Source: Nitrospira_E sp052156535 (GTDB lineage Bacteria > Nitrospirota > Nitrospiria > Nitrospirales > UBA8639). Taken from it: a stretch of 64,000 nt of DNA. Position numbers and translations under genes: made by a program. The notes below the pieces were generated by a model. That model was not told the DNA's origin, made no database searches, and was given only the letters and a program-made list of their open reading frames with translations. Below, one piece after another: positions 25,660-34,587 of the stretch (the stretch's first letter is position 1; every line of letters starts with the position of its first letter). The stretch covers positions 1-64,000 of the forward strand of contig NZ_JBQKUP010000030.1 in the NCBI RefSeq assembly GCF_052156535.1, given 5' to 3'.

Positions 25660-26436
25660 TTAACCGGAAACGGGTGCCTCAATTTCAAGGGACTGTTGGT
25701 GGCGGGTGATGGCCTCTACCAACGATGGAATGCCTTCTCCGGTCGTGGCGGTCACCAGCAATACCTGTGGCACCCATTCTCGCAACGACTGAAGGGTTTC
25801 GTGGGCGCCGGCGTGATCGGCTTTATTCACGACGACGATATGGGCCACTTCCAGGATTCCAGCTTTCATGGCCTGCACGTCATCGCCAAGACCGGGTGCG
25901 ACGACGTCTATCACCGTTTGAGCTATCTGGGCAATTTCTCCTTCTTCCTGCCCCATCCCAATGGTTTCAATCAGCACGACATCAAACCCGGCGGCGTCGA
26001 GCGCGTGAATGGCGTCCTGTGTCGCCAGGGCAAGGCCACCCCGGTGTCCTCTCGTGCCCATGCTCCGGATGTAGACACGATCATCCAGCGAATGGTGCTG
26101 CATGCGAATGCGATCTCCCAGAATAGCGCCGCCGGTTAATGAGCTGCTGATATCTACGGCCAGCACGCCGACCTTTTTCCCTTGTGAGCGGTACGCCGTA
26201 ATCAATTGGTCTATCACGGTACTTTTTCCCGCGCCGGGATAACCGGTGATCCCGATGATTTGTGCATGGCCCGAGAAAGGCCTGAGCCCCTCCAGGACTC
26301 CTGTTCTTTCCGGCCCATTCGTTTCCAGTAACGTAATGGCACGGGAAATGGCCCTCATGTTTCCCGTTCGGACTTCCTTGAGTAATGAAGGAATCGTGGA
26401 ACATTCAGGAATGGTCAATGGGTTCGAACCAGACAT
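25660..26436 (-). CDS. meaB: MeaB/ArgK-type G-protein chaperone of acyl-CoA mutase, short form
   Basis: This P-loop GTPase loads and protects the B12 cofactor of acyl-CoA mutases. Walker A is GYPGAGKST (about 63-71), followed by the family motif TGGAILGDRIRM and a Walker B-region ETIGMGQEE, then NKAD for guanine specificity. The segment after LAVD reads ISSSLTGG where the family usually has PSSPFTGG. At 258 residues it lacks roughly 60-70 C-terminal residues, the helices used for dimerisation in MeaB and ArgK (about 330 aa). It is the last gene of the leftward operon and overlaps the DUF35 gene by 32 nt. The truncation looks natural, not frameshifted. Confidence 0.85.
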   Translation of the reverse strand: MSGSNPLTIPECSTIPSLLKEVRTGNMRAISRAITLLETNGPERTGVLEGLRPFSGHAQIIGITGYPGAGKSTVIDQLITAYRSQGKKVGVLAVDISSSLTGGAILGDRIRMQHHSLDDRVYIRSMGTRGHRGGLALATQDAIHALDAAGFDVVLIETIGMGQEEGEIAQIAQTVIDVVAPGLGDDVQAMKAGILEVAHIVVVNKADHAGAHETLQSLREWVPQVLLVTATTGEGIPSLVEAITRHQQSLEIEAPVSG

Positions 26437-26902
26437 CGGTCACCTTATAAGTGGGAGTGTCGGAGAATTGTGGACGAATCGGGAGTCCAATGTGAACCTC
26501 TTCCAATGGGATGCCTTTGAGCCGGGAGAGAAAGAGTGTATTCACCTGATCAAATTCCACCAGCACCAACAGAAAGGGAGTTTCTTTCAGAAAACTCTCC
26601 CCGCCGTAATAGCAGACCGTGAAGGTATGTACGCGTCCGGTTGGCGGAAGTTCTTCCCACGTCGTGGGCGCCCCGCATTCCATGCAATGTGCCCGCGGTG
26701 TCGCATACATATACCGGCACCCCGTGCATCGCGATCCCAGCAAGCGGCCCTGACTCAAACCCACAAAGAAGGGGGAATCCTGGGCATAACTATGCCGGTA
26801 GTCGATTTCGTAGTGGTCCTGGATGATCAAGGGGGCGCCTTCCGGCAGATTGGTCTTCTGGCGTTTCTTCACGGTTTTGCCGGTTGTTTGGGTGTGTTTC
26901 AT
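26405..26902 (-). CDS. DUF35 zinc-ribbon/OB-fold acyl-CoA-associated protein
   Basis: From the ATG at 26902 the product is 165 residues. A rubredoxin-like zinc ribbon with two CxxC knuckles (CTGC and CMEC, about 62-80) is followed by an OB-fold (TGRVHTFTVCYYGGESF ... VLVEFDQVNTLFLSRLKG). DUF35 proteins pair with SCP2/thiolase-like proteins and channel or deliver acyl-CoA intermediates. Here the partner is the thiolase-like gene immediately upstream, only 7 bp away. An ATG 25 codons earlier exists but would overlap the partner. The pairing is strong evidence that the two act as a complex. Confidence 0.8.
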   Translation of the reverse strand: MKHTQTTGKTVKKRQKTNLPEGAPLIIQDHYEIDYRHSYAQDSPFFVGLSQGRLLGSRCTGCRYMYATPRAHCMECGAPTTWEELPPTGRVHTFTVCYYGGESFLKETPFLLVLVEFDQVNTLFLSRLKGIPLEEVHIGLPIRPQFSDTPTYKVTDVWFEPIDHS

Positions 26903-26909
26903 GATATGG

Positions 26910-28193
26910 TTATGTCCTCTCCAAGATCGACACGGTGATATAGGTCCCGGTGCCCGCATGACTATGGATGAGTCCACGTCGAGGATTGCGAAGTTGTAAT
27001 ACCGGACTGCCTAAATGCTTCTCGATTGTGCCTTGTAGTTGCCAAAACGCAAAGACGGCTTGCATTAGACCTGTGGCTCCAACCGGATGGCCGCAGGCTA
27101 ACAGTCCTCCGGATGGATTCACGGGGAATCGCCCTTGATCCGGTAACGGCAAGCCATACTCAATCCCCGGCATGAACGGGATACCCTTTTCAATAAAACC
27201 GCCGCCTTCCCCATATTTACACAACCCCAGGTCTTCATAGGTTTGAATTTCAGAGGAGGTATACGCATCGTGAAGTTCGACAAAACTTAATTCTTCCAGT
27301 GGATTCCGGATGCCGGCCATTTCGTAGGCCAGCTTTGCTGCCATGCGACCACCGCGAAAGGAATGCACCCCAGGGTATTTGAGCCGGGCATAATCGGATT
27401 CCTGCTCGTGCGGAAGCAGCGGAACTTTTCCATGCGGCCGGTCAGCCATGCGCATGGCATCTGACCCTGATCCTATGCCGGTGATGTGCACCGGCCGGTC
27501 ACAGACCTGTTCCGCAATGGTTTCGTCAGCCAGAATGCAGACGGCTGCTCCATCGGACATGGTGCAGATATCTTCCATGGTCAATGGGGTGGCCACCATC
27601 GGTGATTCCCGAACCTGTTTGACGGTGAGACGTTTCGCCTTTTGTGCATAGGGATTGTACAGGGCATTCAGATGATTTTTGACGGAGACCATGGCCATCT
27701 GTTCAACCGTGGTGCCGAATTCATGCATATGGCGATTGACCATCATGGCATAGTACCCGCTGTAAAACCCGCCGACCGGAAAGTCGAAATTCGTATCGGA
27801 AGCCAACGCAATGAATTCGTTGCCCTTCCAGGTGTTGACCCGGGACATGGTTTCAAATCCATACGCCACACAGCAATGCATTCGTCCAGAGGTGATCGCT
27901 TCCCAGGCCGATTGAAAGCACAGGCCTCCCGTGGCGCCACCCCCTTCGACCCGTTTTGAGGGTTTAGGGCACAGTCCCAGGTAATCGTGTGCCATGCTGG
28001 CGGCTTTGAGCTGTCGGGTGAAATGATCTGAAAAATAGGAGCCGACCCCTCCGTCAATCATGTCTTTCGATAAGTCGGGCACGTCCTGGAGGGCGGCGTC
28101 ATACGCTTCTTTGACCATCAGACGAAAATCTTTATTCGGATGGGCTTTGGCGAATTTGGTGATCCCGCCACTGATCATATAGACCGGTCTCAT
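26910..28193 (-). CDS. SCP2-type thiolase-like protein lacking the nucleophilic Cys
   Basis: A 427-residue thiolase-fold protein of the SCP2/archaeal acetyl-CoA acetyltransferase type. Near the N-terminus the active-site loop, normally '(N/A)-C-A-T/S-G', reads RVEGGGATGG, so Gly86 stands where the acylated Cys should be. The later catalytic motifs remain: FVELHDAYTSSEIQ and the ACGHPVGATG loop with its His. Loss of the nucleophile should abolish classical thiolysis; it may instead hold acyl-CoA, act with DUF35 in C-C bond cleavage or formation by another route, or be structural. ATGA overlap with the mutase small-subunit gene upstream. Confidence 0.75.
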   Translation of the reverse strand: MRPVYMISGGITKFAKAHPNKDFRLMVKEAYDAALQDVPDLSKDMIDGGVGSYFSDHFTRQLKAASMAHDYLGLCPKPSKRVEGGGATGGLCFQSAWEAITSGRMHCCVAYGFETMSRVNTWKGNEFIALASDTNFDFPVGGFYSGYYAMMVNRHMHEFGTTVEQMAMVSVKNHLNALYNPYAQKAKRLTVKQVRESPMVATPLTMEDICTMSDGAAVCILADETIAEQVCDRPVHITGIGSGSDAMRMADRPHGKVPLLPHEQESDYARLKYPGVHSFRGGRMAAKLAYEMAGIRNPLEELSFVELHDAYTSSEIQTYEDLGLCKYGEGGGFIEKGIPFMPGIEYGLPLPDQGRFPVNPSGGLLACGHPVGATGLMQAVFAFWQLQGTIEKHLGSPVLQLRNPRRGLIHSHAGTGTYITVSILERT

Positions 28194-28591
28194 TGGGGCA
28201 GTCCTTTCACGAATTCCACAATGCGTGACATCGAGGTGCCGGGAGGGAACAGGGCCCGCACACCGGTTTCCATCAGAGGGCCGACATCATCAGAAGGGAT
28301 AATGCCTCCACCGAAGACGACGATATCCTCGGCATGATGCGTTTTCAGTAATTCCAGGACCCGTGGAAACAGAGAGGTATGGGCACCGGAATGAATGCTG
28401 AGGCCTATCGCGTTCACGTCTTCTTGGATGGCGATATTGACGACCTGCTCGGGGGTTTGATGTAACCCGGTATAAATAACTTCTACACCAGAGTCTCGCA
28501 GGGCCCGGGCTACCAGTTTCACGCCGCGGTCATGGCCATCCAAACCAACCTTTCCGATCAGGACTCGAATGGGCGTCGTCGCTGTGGTCAT
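28190..28591 (-). CDS. B12-binding small subunit of acyl-CoA mutase
   Basis: The 133 residues are a stand-alone cobalamin-binding domain. The signature D18-x-H20-x2-G23 (KVGLDGHDRGVKLVARAL) supplies the His that replaces dimethylbenzimidazole as the lower cobalt ligand. VNAIGLSIHSGAH and VVFGGGIIPSDD complete the Rossmann-like fold. It should pair with the large subunit encoded at 29.6-31.3 kb. Separate-subunit organisation is usual for isobutyryl-CoA mutase (IcmB), hydroxyisobutyryl-CoA mutase and archaeal mutases, whereas proteobacterial methylmalonyl-CoA mutase is fused. It overlaps the next genes by 4 nt on both sides. Confidence 0.88.
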   Translation of the reverse strand: MTTATTPIRVLIGKVGLDGHDRGVKLVARALRDSGVEVIYTGLHQTPEQVVNIAIQEDVNAIGLSIHSGAHTSLFPRVLELLKTHHAEDIVVFGGGIIPSDDVGPLMETGVRALFPPGTSMSRIVEFVKGLPQ

Positions 28592-29442
28592 GCTGTTCTC
28601 GCTTCCTCTGCAGGTTTCAAGAAATATTTGCCTTCCGGGTCTTTGTGGACGTACCCCATCTCAATCCGGGGGTCATGTTCGAAAATCAGGAGCCATCCTT
28701 CTTCGTAGGCTTGATCAAGAATCCATCGTTTGGTTTCCAGCGTCTGTAGCGGAAAGAGGTCGTAGCCCATAATGTAGGGGAGGGGCAGGTGAGAGACCGT
28801 TGGAATACAATCACCTAAAAAGAAGGCCGTGTGTCCTTCGGATTCAATCTTGACGCTTTGGTGGTATTTGGTATGGCCTGGGGTGACCACCATCGAGACA
28901 CCGGGCAGCCACTCGGTCGTGCCTGTGACAAACTCACACTGGTGATGTTCCAGAATAGGAATGAAATTTTCCTGACGGTAACTAGCCTTGGTCCGTTCAT
29001 TCGCCTTGATGGCATCCTCAAATTCTCCGCGTTGCACCAGATAGCGGGCCATCGGAAACGTCGGGATCGTCTGTCCTTTTTCATTACACCGCGTGTTGCC
29101 TCCGGCATGATCGAAATGAAGATGGGTATTGATCACCATATCGATATCCTTCGGGGCAAGGCGGTAATGGTGTAAGGCATCATGAAGCGAGGAGGATTGA
29201 TCCACGGCAAACATTCGGTGAAATTTTTTGTCATGTTTTGAGCCAAGTCCCGTATCGACGAGGATGTTCTTCCCATGTGCCTGGATCAGCAGACAGGTCA
29301 AGCTGAGCGGGATGCGGTGGTGATCGTCGGCCGGACAACATTTCTCCCAGAGCACTCTGGGGACCACCCCGAACATCGCTCCGCCGTCAAGCCGGAACCG
29401 GCCGTCTGTCACAGGATAAATGTTAAATTGTCCAAGTTTCAC
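28588..29442 (-). CDS. metallo-beta-lactamase-fold hydrolase
   Basis: A 284-residue MBL-fold enzyme with the dinuclear metal motif HxHxDH at 107-112 (NTHLHFDHAGG), VVTPGHTKYHQSV for the next His, FFLGDC for the bridging Asp, and FEHDPRI near the end. Its size and layout are like quorum-quenching lactonases and acyl-CoA or thioester-type hydrolases. Its place between the two mutase subunit genes suggests it hydrolyses a thioester or lactone side product of the pathway, but the substrate is not determined by sequence. Confidence 0.8.
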   Translation of the reverse strand: MKLGQFNIYPVTDGRFRLDGGAMFGVVPRVLWEKCCPADDHHRIPLSLTCLLIQAHGKNILVDTGLGSKHDKKFHRMFAVDQSSSLHDALHHYRLAPKDIDMVINTHLHFDHAGGNTRCNEKGQTIPTFPMARYLVQRGEFEDAIKANERTKASYRQENFIPILEHHQCEFVTGTTEWLPGVSMVVTPGHTKYHQSVKIESEGHTAFFLGDCIPTVSHLPLPYIMGYDLFPLQTLETKRWILDQAYEEGWLLIFEHDPRIEMGYVHKDPEGKYFLKPAEEARTA

Positions 29443-29588
29443 AGGATTGGTCCCTTCTGTTTTGAGGAAAGGGTTTTTCCGCTACAGGAACATTGGTGAA
29501 ATCCGTCTGCCGGTTTGCTCTGTGACCTCCTTGCGAATTAACTCCTGAAGGCCAACATGCCTTGTGGTCCTCAGGTTACGACAACAGT

Positions 29589-31256
29589 TCATAAGACCAC
29601 CGGTTCACGATAGGTGCCGAAGACTTCCTTTAAGGCTGAACACATTTCTCCCAATGTGGCCCTGGCTTTGACGGCGTGCATCAGGTGTGGCAACAGATTC
29701 TCACCGGATTGTGCGAACCATTGAATTTCATGAAGCGCTTCAGCCACTTTCTTGGGATCCCGGTTGGCGCGAAATGAGCGTAAGCGTTCCCTCTGATACT
29801 GTTCGACTTCCTTCCCGATTCGCAGGGTGGGTATGGTGTACTGCTCCGACTCAACGTACTCATTGACCCCGACGATGATGCGTTCTTTCCTGTCGATTCC
29901 CTCCTGGTAGTGCTGGGACGCTTCCAGAATCTCTCGTTGTGGGAAACCTCGTTCGATGGCGGCCAACATGCCTCCCATGTCATCCAGCCTGCGAAAGTAT
30001 TCGCGGGCACCTTCTTCCATACGGTTGGTGAGGTGTTCAATAAAGTAGGAACCGGCCAAAGGATCAACCGTGTTAGTGACCCCGCTTTCATGAGCAATGA
30101 TCTGTTGGGTGCGTAACGCCAGCGTCACCGCCTCCTGAGTGGGCAGAGACAGCGTCTCATCCATGGAATTGGTATGCAGTGATTGCGTGCCGCCGAGCAC
30201 GGCTGCCAGAGCCTGAAGGGTGGTCCGCACCACATTGTTCATGGGTTGTTGCGCCATGAGGGAACACCCTGCTGTCTGGGCATGGCAGCGGAGCTGGAGC
30301 GAGCGTGGATTGTTGGGGTGGTATCGGTCTTTCATTTCCTGCGCCCACACGCGTCGTGCCGCTCGAAACTTGGCAATTTCCTCAAAAAATTCGTTATGCG
30401 AATTAAAGAAAAAGGACAGTTGCGGGGCAAAGGCGTCAATCGGCAATCCCGCCTGAACGGCGGCTTCGACATAGGTCAGCCCGTCATACAGGGTAAAGGC
30501 CAGTTCCTGCACGGCGGTGGATCCTGCTTCCCGGATATGATATCCGCTAATGCTGATGGGATGCCATTTCGGCACGTGTACACTGCAGTAGCCGATGGTG
30601 TCCGTAATCAACCGCATGTGGGGTGCAGGGGGGAACAACCATTCTTTTTGTGCGATATATTCTTTGAGAATATCGTTTTGAAGGGTGCCATTGAGCCGAT
30701 TCAGCGGGATGCCTTGCTGTTCAGCCAGAGTGAGATACATGGCGAATATCACGGCGGCCGGACCATTGATAGTCATGGAGACCGATACCCGATCCAAAGG
30801 GATTCCTTCGAAGAGTGTGGCCATATCTTCCAGTGACGAAATTGCGACCCCACAATAGCCTACCTCCCCAAGAGCCTGCTGATCATCTGAATCCAGGCCC
30901 ATGAGGGTTGGCATATCAAACGCGACGCTCAGACCGGTTTGTCCCTGATCCAGGAGATATTTGAAACGGGCGTTGGTGTCATGAGCCGTCCCGAACCCTG
31001 CGAATTGCCGCATCGTCCATAGCCGACTGCGGTACATCGTCGGATGAATCCCACGTGTGTAAGGAAAGTCTCCAGGATGCCCGAGGTCACGTTCAGGATC
31101 CCAATCTCTGAGGTCTTCCTGCGTATATTGTTCGGCAATCGGCAGTCCGGACAAGGACGTACAGGGCGTCTTCCGGTCCTGAGGATAATGAGAGGCCGGA
31201 CGTTCTTCAGCCGAACCCTTCTGATGGACCACCGGTGAATCGTGAGCAATCTTCAT
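29589..31256 (-). CDS. icmA: B12 acyl-CoA mutase large subunit, isobutyryl-CoA mutase-like
   Basis: The start at 31256 has AGGA 9 nt upstream; a longer frame would overlap the neighbouring gene. The 555-residue protein is a TIM-barrel mutase: WTMRQFAGFGTAHDTNARF, GLSVAFDMPTLMGLDSDD, GYHIREAGSTAVQELAF, RCHAQTAGCSLMAQQPMNN and NTVDPLAGSYFIEHLTN. Residues that set substrate choice are telling. Where methylmalonyl-CoA mutase has Tyr89 and Arg207, this protein has Phe85 and Gln203 (TLQNDILKEYIAQKEW), the pair described for isobutyryl-CoA mutase. It should interconvert isobutyryl- and n-butyryl-CoA. The lack of propionyl-CoA carboxylase nearby and presence of the 2-methylcitrate cycle agree. Alternative: another carboxylate-free substrate such as pivalyl-CoA. 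Confidence 0.82.
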   Translation of the reverse strand: MKIAHDSPVVHQKGSAEERPASHYPQDRKTPCTSLSGLPIAEQYTQEDLRDWDPERDLGHPGDFPYTRGIHPTMYRSRLWTMRQFAGFGTAHDTNARFKYLLDQGQTGLSVAFDMPTLMGLDSDDQQALGEVGYCGVAISSLEDMATLFEGIPLDRVSVSMTINGPAAVIFAMYLTLAEQQGIPLNRLNGTLQNDILKEYIAQKEWLFPPAPHMRLITDTIGYCSVHVPKWHPISISGYHIREAGSTAVQELAFTLYDGLTYVEAAVQAGLPIDAFAPQLSFFFNSHNEFFEEIAKFRAARRVWAQEMKDRYHPNNPRSLQLRCHAQTAGCSLMAQQPMNNVVRTTLQALAAVLGGTQSLHTNSMDETLSLPTQEAVTLALRTQQIIAHESGVTNTVDPLAGSYFIEHLTNRMEEGAREYFRRLDDMGGMLAAIERGFPQREILEASQHYQEGIDRKERIIVGVNEYVESEQYTIPTLRIGKEVEQYQRERLRSFRANRDPKKVAEALHEIQWFAQSGENLLPHLMHAVKARATLGEMCSALKEVFGTYREPVVL

Positions 31257-31279
31257 GGCGTCATATCCTGACAAGGGGG

Positions 31280-32143
31280 TCAAGGTTGATAGGTGTAAAA
31301 TCCTCTTCCTGACTTTCGACCCAACCAACCCGCCTCGACATATTTTCGAAGAAGCGGACACGGGCGAAACTTTTGATCGCCGAATTCTTGATATAAAATT
31401 TCGCAAATGTTGAGCACGGTATCCAGACCGATCCGATCGGCTAAGGCCAGTGGCCCTACGGGGTGGTTGGTGCCATGGGTCATGGCCTTGTCGATCATGT
31501 CGGCGGTCGCGATGCCTTCGGCTAAGGCAAAAATGGCTTCATTGACCATCGGCATGAGCAGGCGATTGACAATGAAACCCGGAGAATCTTTGGATTCCAC
31601 CACAACTTTTCCCATGCGGTCGGCAAGTCCGGCGAGAAGCGAGATGGTCTCATCGCTGGTTCGCAAACCTCGAATGAGTTCGACCAATTTCATGACCGGG
31701 ACCGGATTCATAAAATGCATGCCGGCTACCTGAGCATCCCGCTCTGACATGGCCCCTAATTTTGTGATGGATATCGAGGAGGTATTGCTGGCCAGGATCA
31801 CCTCCGGTTTGCAGATTGCGCCAAGCTCTTGGAACAGCTCGCATTTCATTTCAAAATTTTCGGGGGCGGCTTCCAGGATCAGGTGACGATCAGTCATGTC
31901 TGCGAGGGATTGGGTGGTCCGGATTCGTTTAATGGCCGCTTCGCCCTCCGAAGCCGGGATGATGGCCTCCTGAATTTGTTTGTCGAAACCCTTGTGAATG
32001 CGTTCAAGAGCGGCTTCCAGAGATGCGGTGTGAATATCGTAGAGGAAGACCTCACAGCCTGCGAGCGCAGATACGCACGCAATGCCCGCACCCATTTGGC
32101 CGGCTCCTACGACACCAATGGTTTGTATGGCCTGTGATGGCAT
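31280..32143 (-). CDS. 3-hydroxyacyl-CoA (3-hydroxybutyryl-CoA) dehydrogenase
   Basis: The 287-residue protein has the NAD-binding loop GVVGAGQMGAGIA at the N-terminus, the signature AGMHFMNPVPVMKLVELI with the catalytic His, and the C-terminal helical domain (SPGFIVNRLLMPMVNEA; GTNHPVGPLALADRIGLD). Size and motifs fit the single-domain, short-chain 3-hydroxybutyryl-CoA dehydrogenase group rather than the FadB fusion. It should oxidise L-3-hydroxybutyryl-CoA to acetoacetyl-CoA, between the hydratase at 10.7 kb and the thiolase encoded just upstream. Confidence 0.9.
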   Translation of the reverse strand: MPSQAIQTIGVVGAGQMGAGIACVSALAGCEVFLYDIHTASLEAALERIHKGFDKQIQEAIIPASEGEAAIKRIRTTQSLADMTDRHLILEAAPENFEMKCELFQELGAICKPEVILASNTSSISITKLGAMSERDAQVAGMHFMNPVPVMKLVELIRGLRTSDETISLLAGLADRMGKVVVESKDSPGFIVNRLLMPMVNEAIFALAEGIATADMIDKAMTHGTNHPVGPLALADRIGLDTVLNICEILYQEFGDQKFRPCPLLRKYVEAGWLGRKSGRGFYTYQP

Positions 32144-32199
32144 GTACGCATCTCCTCCAGTCCAAACCGAAACGTGATCGGGGGCGTGAATACCATGTG

Positions 32200-33390
32200 C
32201 TAGGGCATGCGTTCGATCACGACAGCCAGGGCCTCGCCTCCACCAATACAGAGACTGGCAAGCCCCAAACGGCCACCTCTGGCTTCCAGTGCGTAGAGCA
32301 GGGTGGTCATCATCCGTCCGCCGGTAGCTCCGATAGGATGGCCAAGCGCCACGGCACCTCCGTTCACATTGACTTTAGCCGGGTCCAGGTTGAGTTCCCG
32401 GTTAATTGCCAGAGACACCGAGCTAAAGGCTTCATTGATTTCAAAGAGATCAATCTGCTCGATGGTCAGACCTGTTTGCTTCAGAACTTTTTGGATAGCG
32501 TGAACCGGGGCGATGGTAAACCACTCGGGTGCTAATGCGGCGCCGGCATACCCGATGATTCGTGCCAACGGTTTGATGCCCTGGCGTTCGGCCTCTCTCT
32601 CTTCCATCAGGACAAGGGCTGCCGCACCGTCATTGCAGGATGGAGAATTGCCGACCGTTAACACGCCGTCTTCTTTGAACACCGGCTTCAAGCTGGCGAG
32701 TTTTTCGAGATTCACGCGATTCGGTTCTTCATCGTCGGTAACGAGAAGGGTATCACCTTTTTTTTGAGAAACTTCGACGGGAACAATTTCCTGTTTGAAG
32801 GCCCCGGTCGCGATGGCCATGCGGGCCCTGCGATAGCTTTCAATCGTAAAGTCATCAAGGGCCTTCCGGCTGAGTTGATACTTGGACGCACAGAGTTCCC
32901 CACCCTGACCCATATGAAAATCGTTATACACGTCCCAGAGGCCATCCTTGATCAGGCTATCGACCAGTTCCCCATGGCCCAGCCGGTAGCCTTGTCTGGC
33001 CCTGGTCAGGAGGTAGGGGGCGCCGGTCATGCTTTCCATGCCTCCGGCAATCAGAATGCGGGCTTCTCCCAATTTAATGGCCTGAGTGGCCATAATGATG
33101 GCCATAAGACTGGACCCGCAGACCTTGTTGATGGTGGTTGCGCCCACCGAGTCGGGCAGGCCGGCTCCAAGCGCGGCTTGCCTCGCGGGTGCCTGTCCGA
33201 GACCGGCAGCCAGCACGCAACCCATATAGACCTCGTCCACCAACGCCCCGGAAAGGTGAACGCGATGTAAGCTTTCGGCAATGGCCAGGCTTCCGAGTTT
33301 CGTCGCGGGAACCGGACTGAAGACGCCCTGAAAGCTTCCCATGGGAGTGCGGACCGCGCTCACAATGACCGCGTGTTTGGTCTCATTCAT
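32200..33390 (-). CDS. acetyl-CoA C-acyltransferase (thiolase)
   Basis: A complete 396-residue thiolase with all catalytic residues: the nucleophile Cys91 in NKVCGSSLMAI, the His in GGAVALGHPIGATGGR and the second Cys in SLCIGGGEALAVV. The length and the NEAFSSVSLAIN motif match acetyl-CoA acetyltransferase. It should cleave acetoacetyl-CoA to two acetyl-CoA, closing the pathway. Its start overlaps the E2 stop by 4 nt (ATGA), so it is translationally coupled to the dehydrogenase complex genes. It contrasts with the second thiolase-like gene of the operon, which lacks the nucleophile. Confidence 0.92.
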   Translation of the reverse strand: MNETKHAVIVSAVRTPMGSFQGVFSPVPATKLGSLAIAESLHRVHLSGALVDEVYMGCVLAAGLGQAPARQAALGAGLPDSVGATTINKVCGSSLMAIIMATQAIKLGEARILIAGGMESMTGAPYLLTRARQGYRLGHGELVDSLIKDGLWDVYNDFHMGQGGELCASKYQLSRKALDDFTIESYRRARMAIATGAFKQEIVPVEVSQKKGDTLLVTDDEEPNRVNLEKLASLKPVFKEDGVLTVGNSPSCNDGAAALVLMEEREAERQGIKPLARIIGYAGAALAPEWFTIAPVHAIQKVLKQTGLTIEQIDLFEINEAFSSVSLAINRELNLDPAKVNVNGGAVALGHPIGATGGRMMTTLLYALEARGGRLGLASLCIGGGEALAVVIERMP

Positions 33391-34568
33391 GAGGTGACCT
33401 CCCAGGACGGTTGTTCCAGGACAGATTTCACCATGAGCATAAATTGATCGGCTGTGGCTCCATCGATGACCCGATGATCAAAGGCAAGGCTCAAGTAGGC
33501 CATGGGGCGAATTTCAATGGACTCGTTCACGACCACTGCTCGCCGCTGAACAGCGCCAACGCCAAGAATGGCGATTTGCGGTTGGTTGATGATCGGGGTG
33601 CTGAAAAGGCTGCCGGTCCCTCCATGATTGGTGATGGTAAAGGTCCCTCCTTGGACTTCTTCGGGCTGGAGTTGTTTGCTTCGTGCCCGTTGAGACAGAT
33701 CGGCGACTATTTGACCTAATTGTCGAAGATCTTTTTGATCGGCATGCTTGATAACGGGAACCAATAATCCTTCTTCTACGGCGACAGCTACACCGATATG
33801 CACGGGATGTTTGAGGACCAGACCTTTGGCAGACCAGGAGGAATTGAGAATCGGAAAGGCGTGAATCCCCTGTGTGACCGCTTTGATCACAAAAGGCAGA
33901 TAGGTCAGATGCAGCTGCTGTCTGGTGGGTTCGACGGTTGTAAAGTCGGCTTCAAAGAACGTCACCACGTGGGCTGCGGTCTGTCGACTCTTGACCATGC
34001 GTTCCGCAATTGTTCGTCGCATGGAACTCAGGGGAATCACCTCTTCTTCAAGGGTAGGGGGCACTGATGTGGGCTGTCCCTTTAGCGAAACGCCGGACTC
34101 TTTTCCGGCCAGACCTTGTTTGTCCAGAAACTCCAGAATGTCCTTTTTAGTAATCCGTCCATTCATGCCGGTTCCAGTGATGCGGCTGAGGTCCACCTGG
34201 TGCTTGGCGGCAAGGTCTCGAACAGCCGGTGAAAGGAGGTCAGGGGATCCTGAGATCGTTGACTGGCCGTAACCGGACGATACCGGTGAGTGAATTGTGC
34301 TTGTCGCGGAATCACCGTTTCCGGATTCGGAATGGTAATCGAGTCGCGCAAGAAGGGTGCCCACCGGGACCGTTTCCCCTTCCTGAATCAAAATCTCGGT
34401 TAAGGCTCCGGTCGCCGGGGAAGGAATATCCAATGCGACTTTATCGGTTTCCACCTCTAACAGGGATTCATCTTTTTTCACCTGGGCCCCCAGCGGAACG
34501 AGCCATTTCACGATGGTGCCTTCGGCAATGCTTTCACCTAACTGCGGCATGACGATGTCGGTGGCCAT
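33387..34568 (-). CDS. E2 acyltransferase of a 2-oxoacid dehydrogenase complex
   Basis: The start at 34568 (GGGGAG upstream) gives 393 residues. One lipoyl domain carries the lipoylated Lys43 in LLEVETDKVALDIPS. A linker leads to the peripheral-subunit-binding domain (AVRDLAAKHQVDLSRITGTGMNGRITKKDIL), and the catalytic domain begins at MRRTIAERMVKS and ends with the active-site FDHRVIDGATADQFM. Motifs fit branched-chain and succinyl-type E2 proteins. With E1alpha and E1beta just upstream, it should transfer an acyl group to CoA. No E3 (dihydrolipoamide dehydrogenase) gene is in the window, so that subunit must be shared from elsewhere. Confidence 0.9.
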   Translation of the reverse strand: MATDIVMPQLGESIAEGTIVKWLVPLGAQVKKDESLLEVETDKVALDIPSPATGALTEILIQEGETVPVGTLLARLDYHSESGNGDSATSTIHSPVSSGYGQSTISGSPDLLSPAVRDLAAKHQVDLSRITGTGMNGRITKKDILEFLDKQGLAGKESGVSLKGQPTSVPPTLEEEVIPLSSMRRTIAERMVKSRQTAAHVVTFFEADFTTVEPTRQQLHLTYLPFVIKAVTQGIHAFPILNSSWSAKGLVLKHPVHIGVAVAVEEGLLVPVIKHADQKDLRQLGQIVADLSQRARSKQLQPEEVQGGTFTITNHGGTGSLFSTPIINQPQIAILGVGAVQRRAVVVNESIEIRPMAYLSLAFDHRVIDGATADQFMLMVKSVLEQPSWEVTS

Positions 34569-34587
34569 GAATTGCTCCCCTGTGTAA

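Noticed and set aside
29589..31256. Methylmalonyl-CoA mutase as the specific function of the large mutase subunit
   Set aside because: The substrate-carboxylate Arg and Tyr are replaced by Gln203 and Phe85, no propionyl-CoA carboxylase is nearby, and the island carries the 2-methylcitrate cycle for propionyl-CoA.
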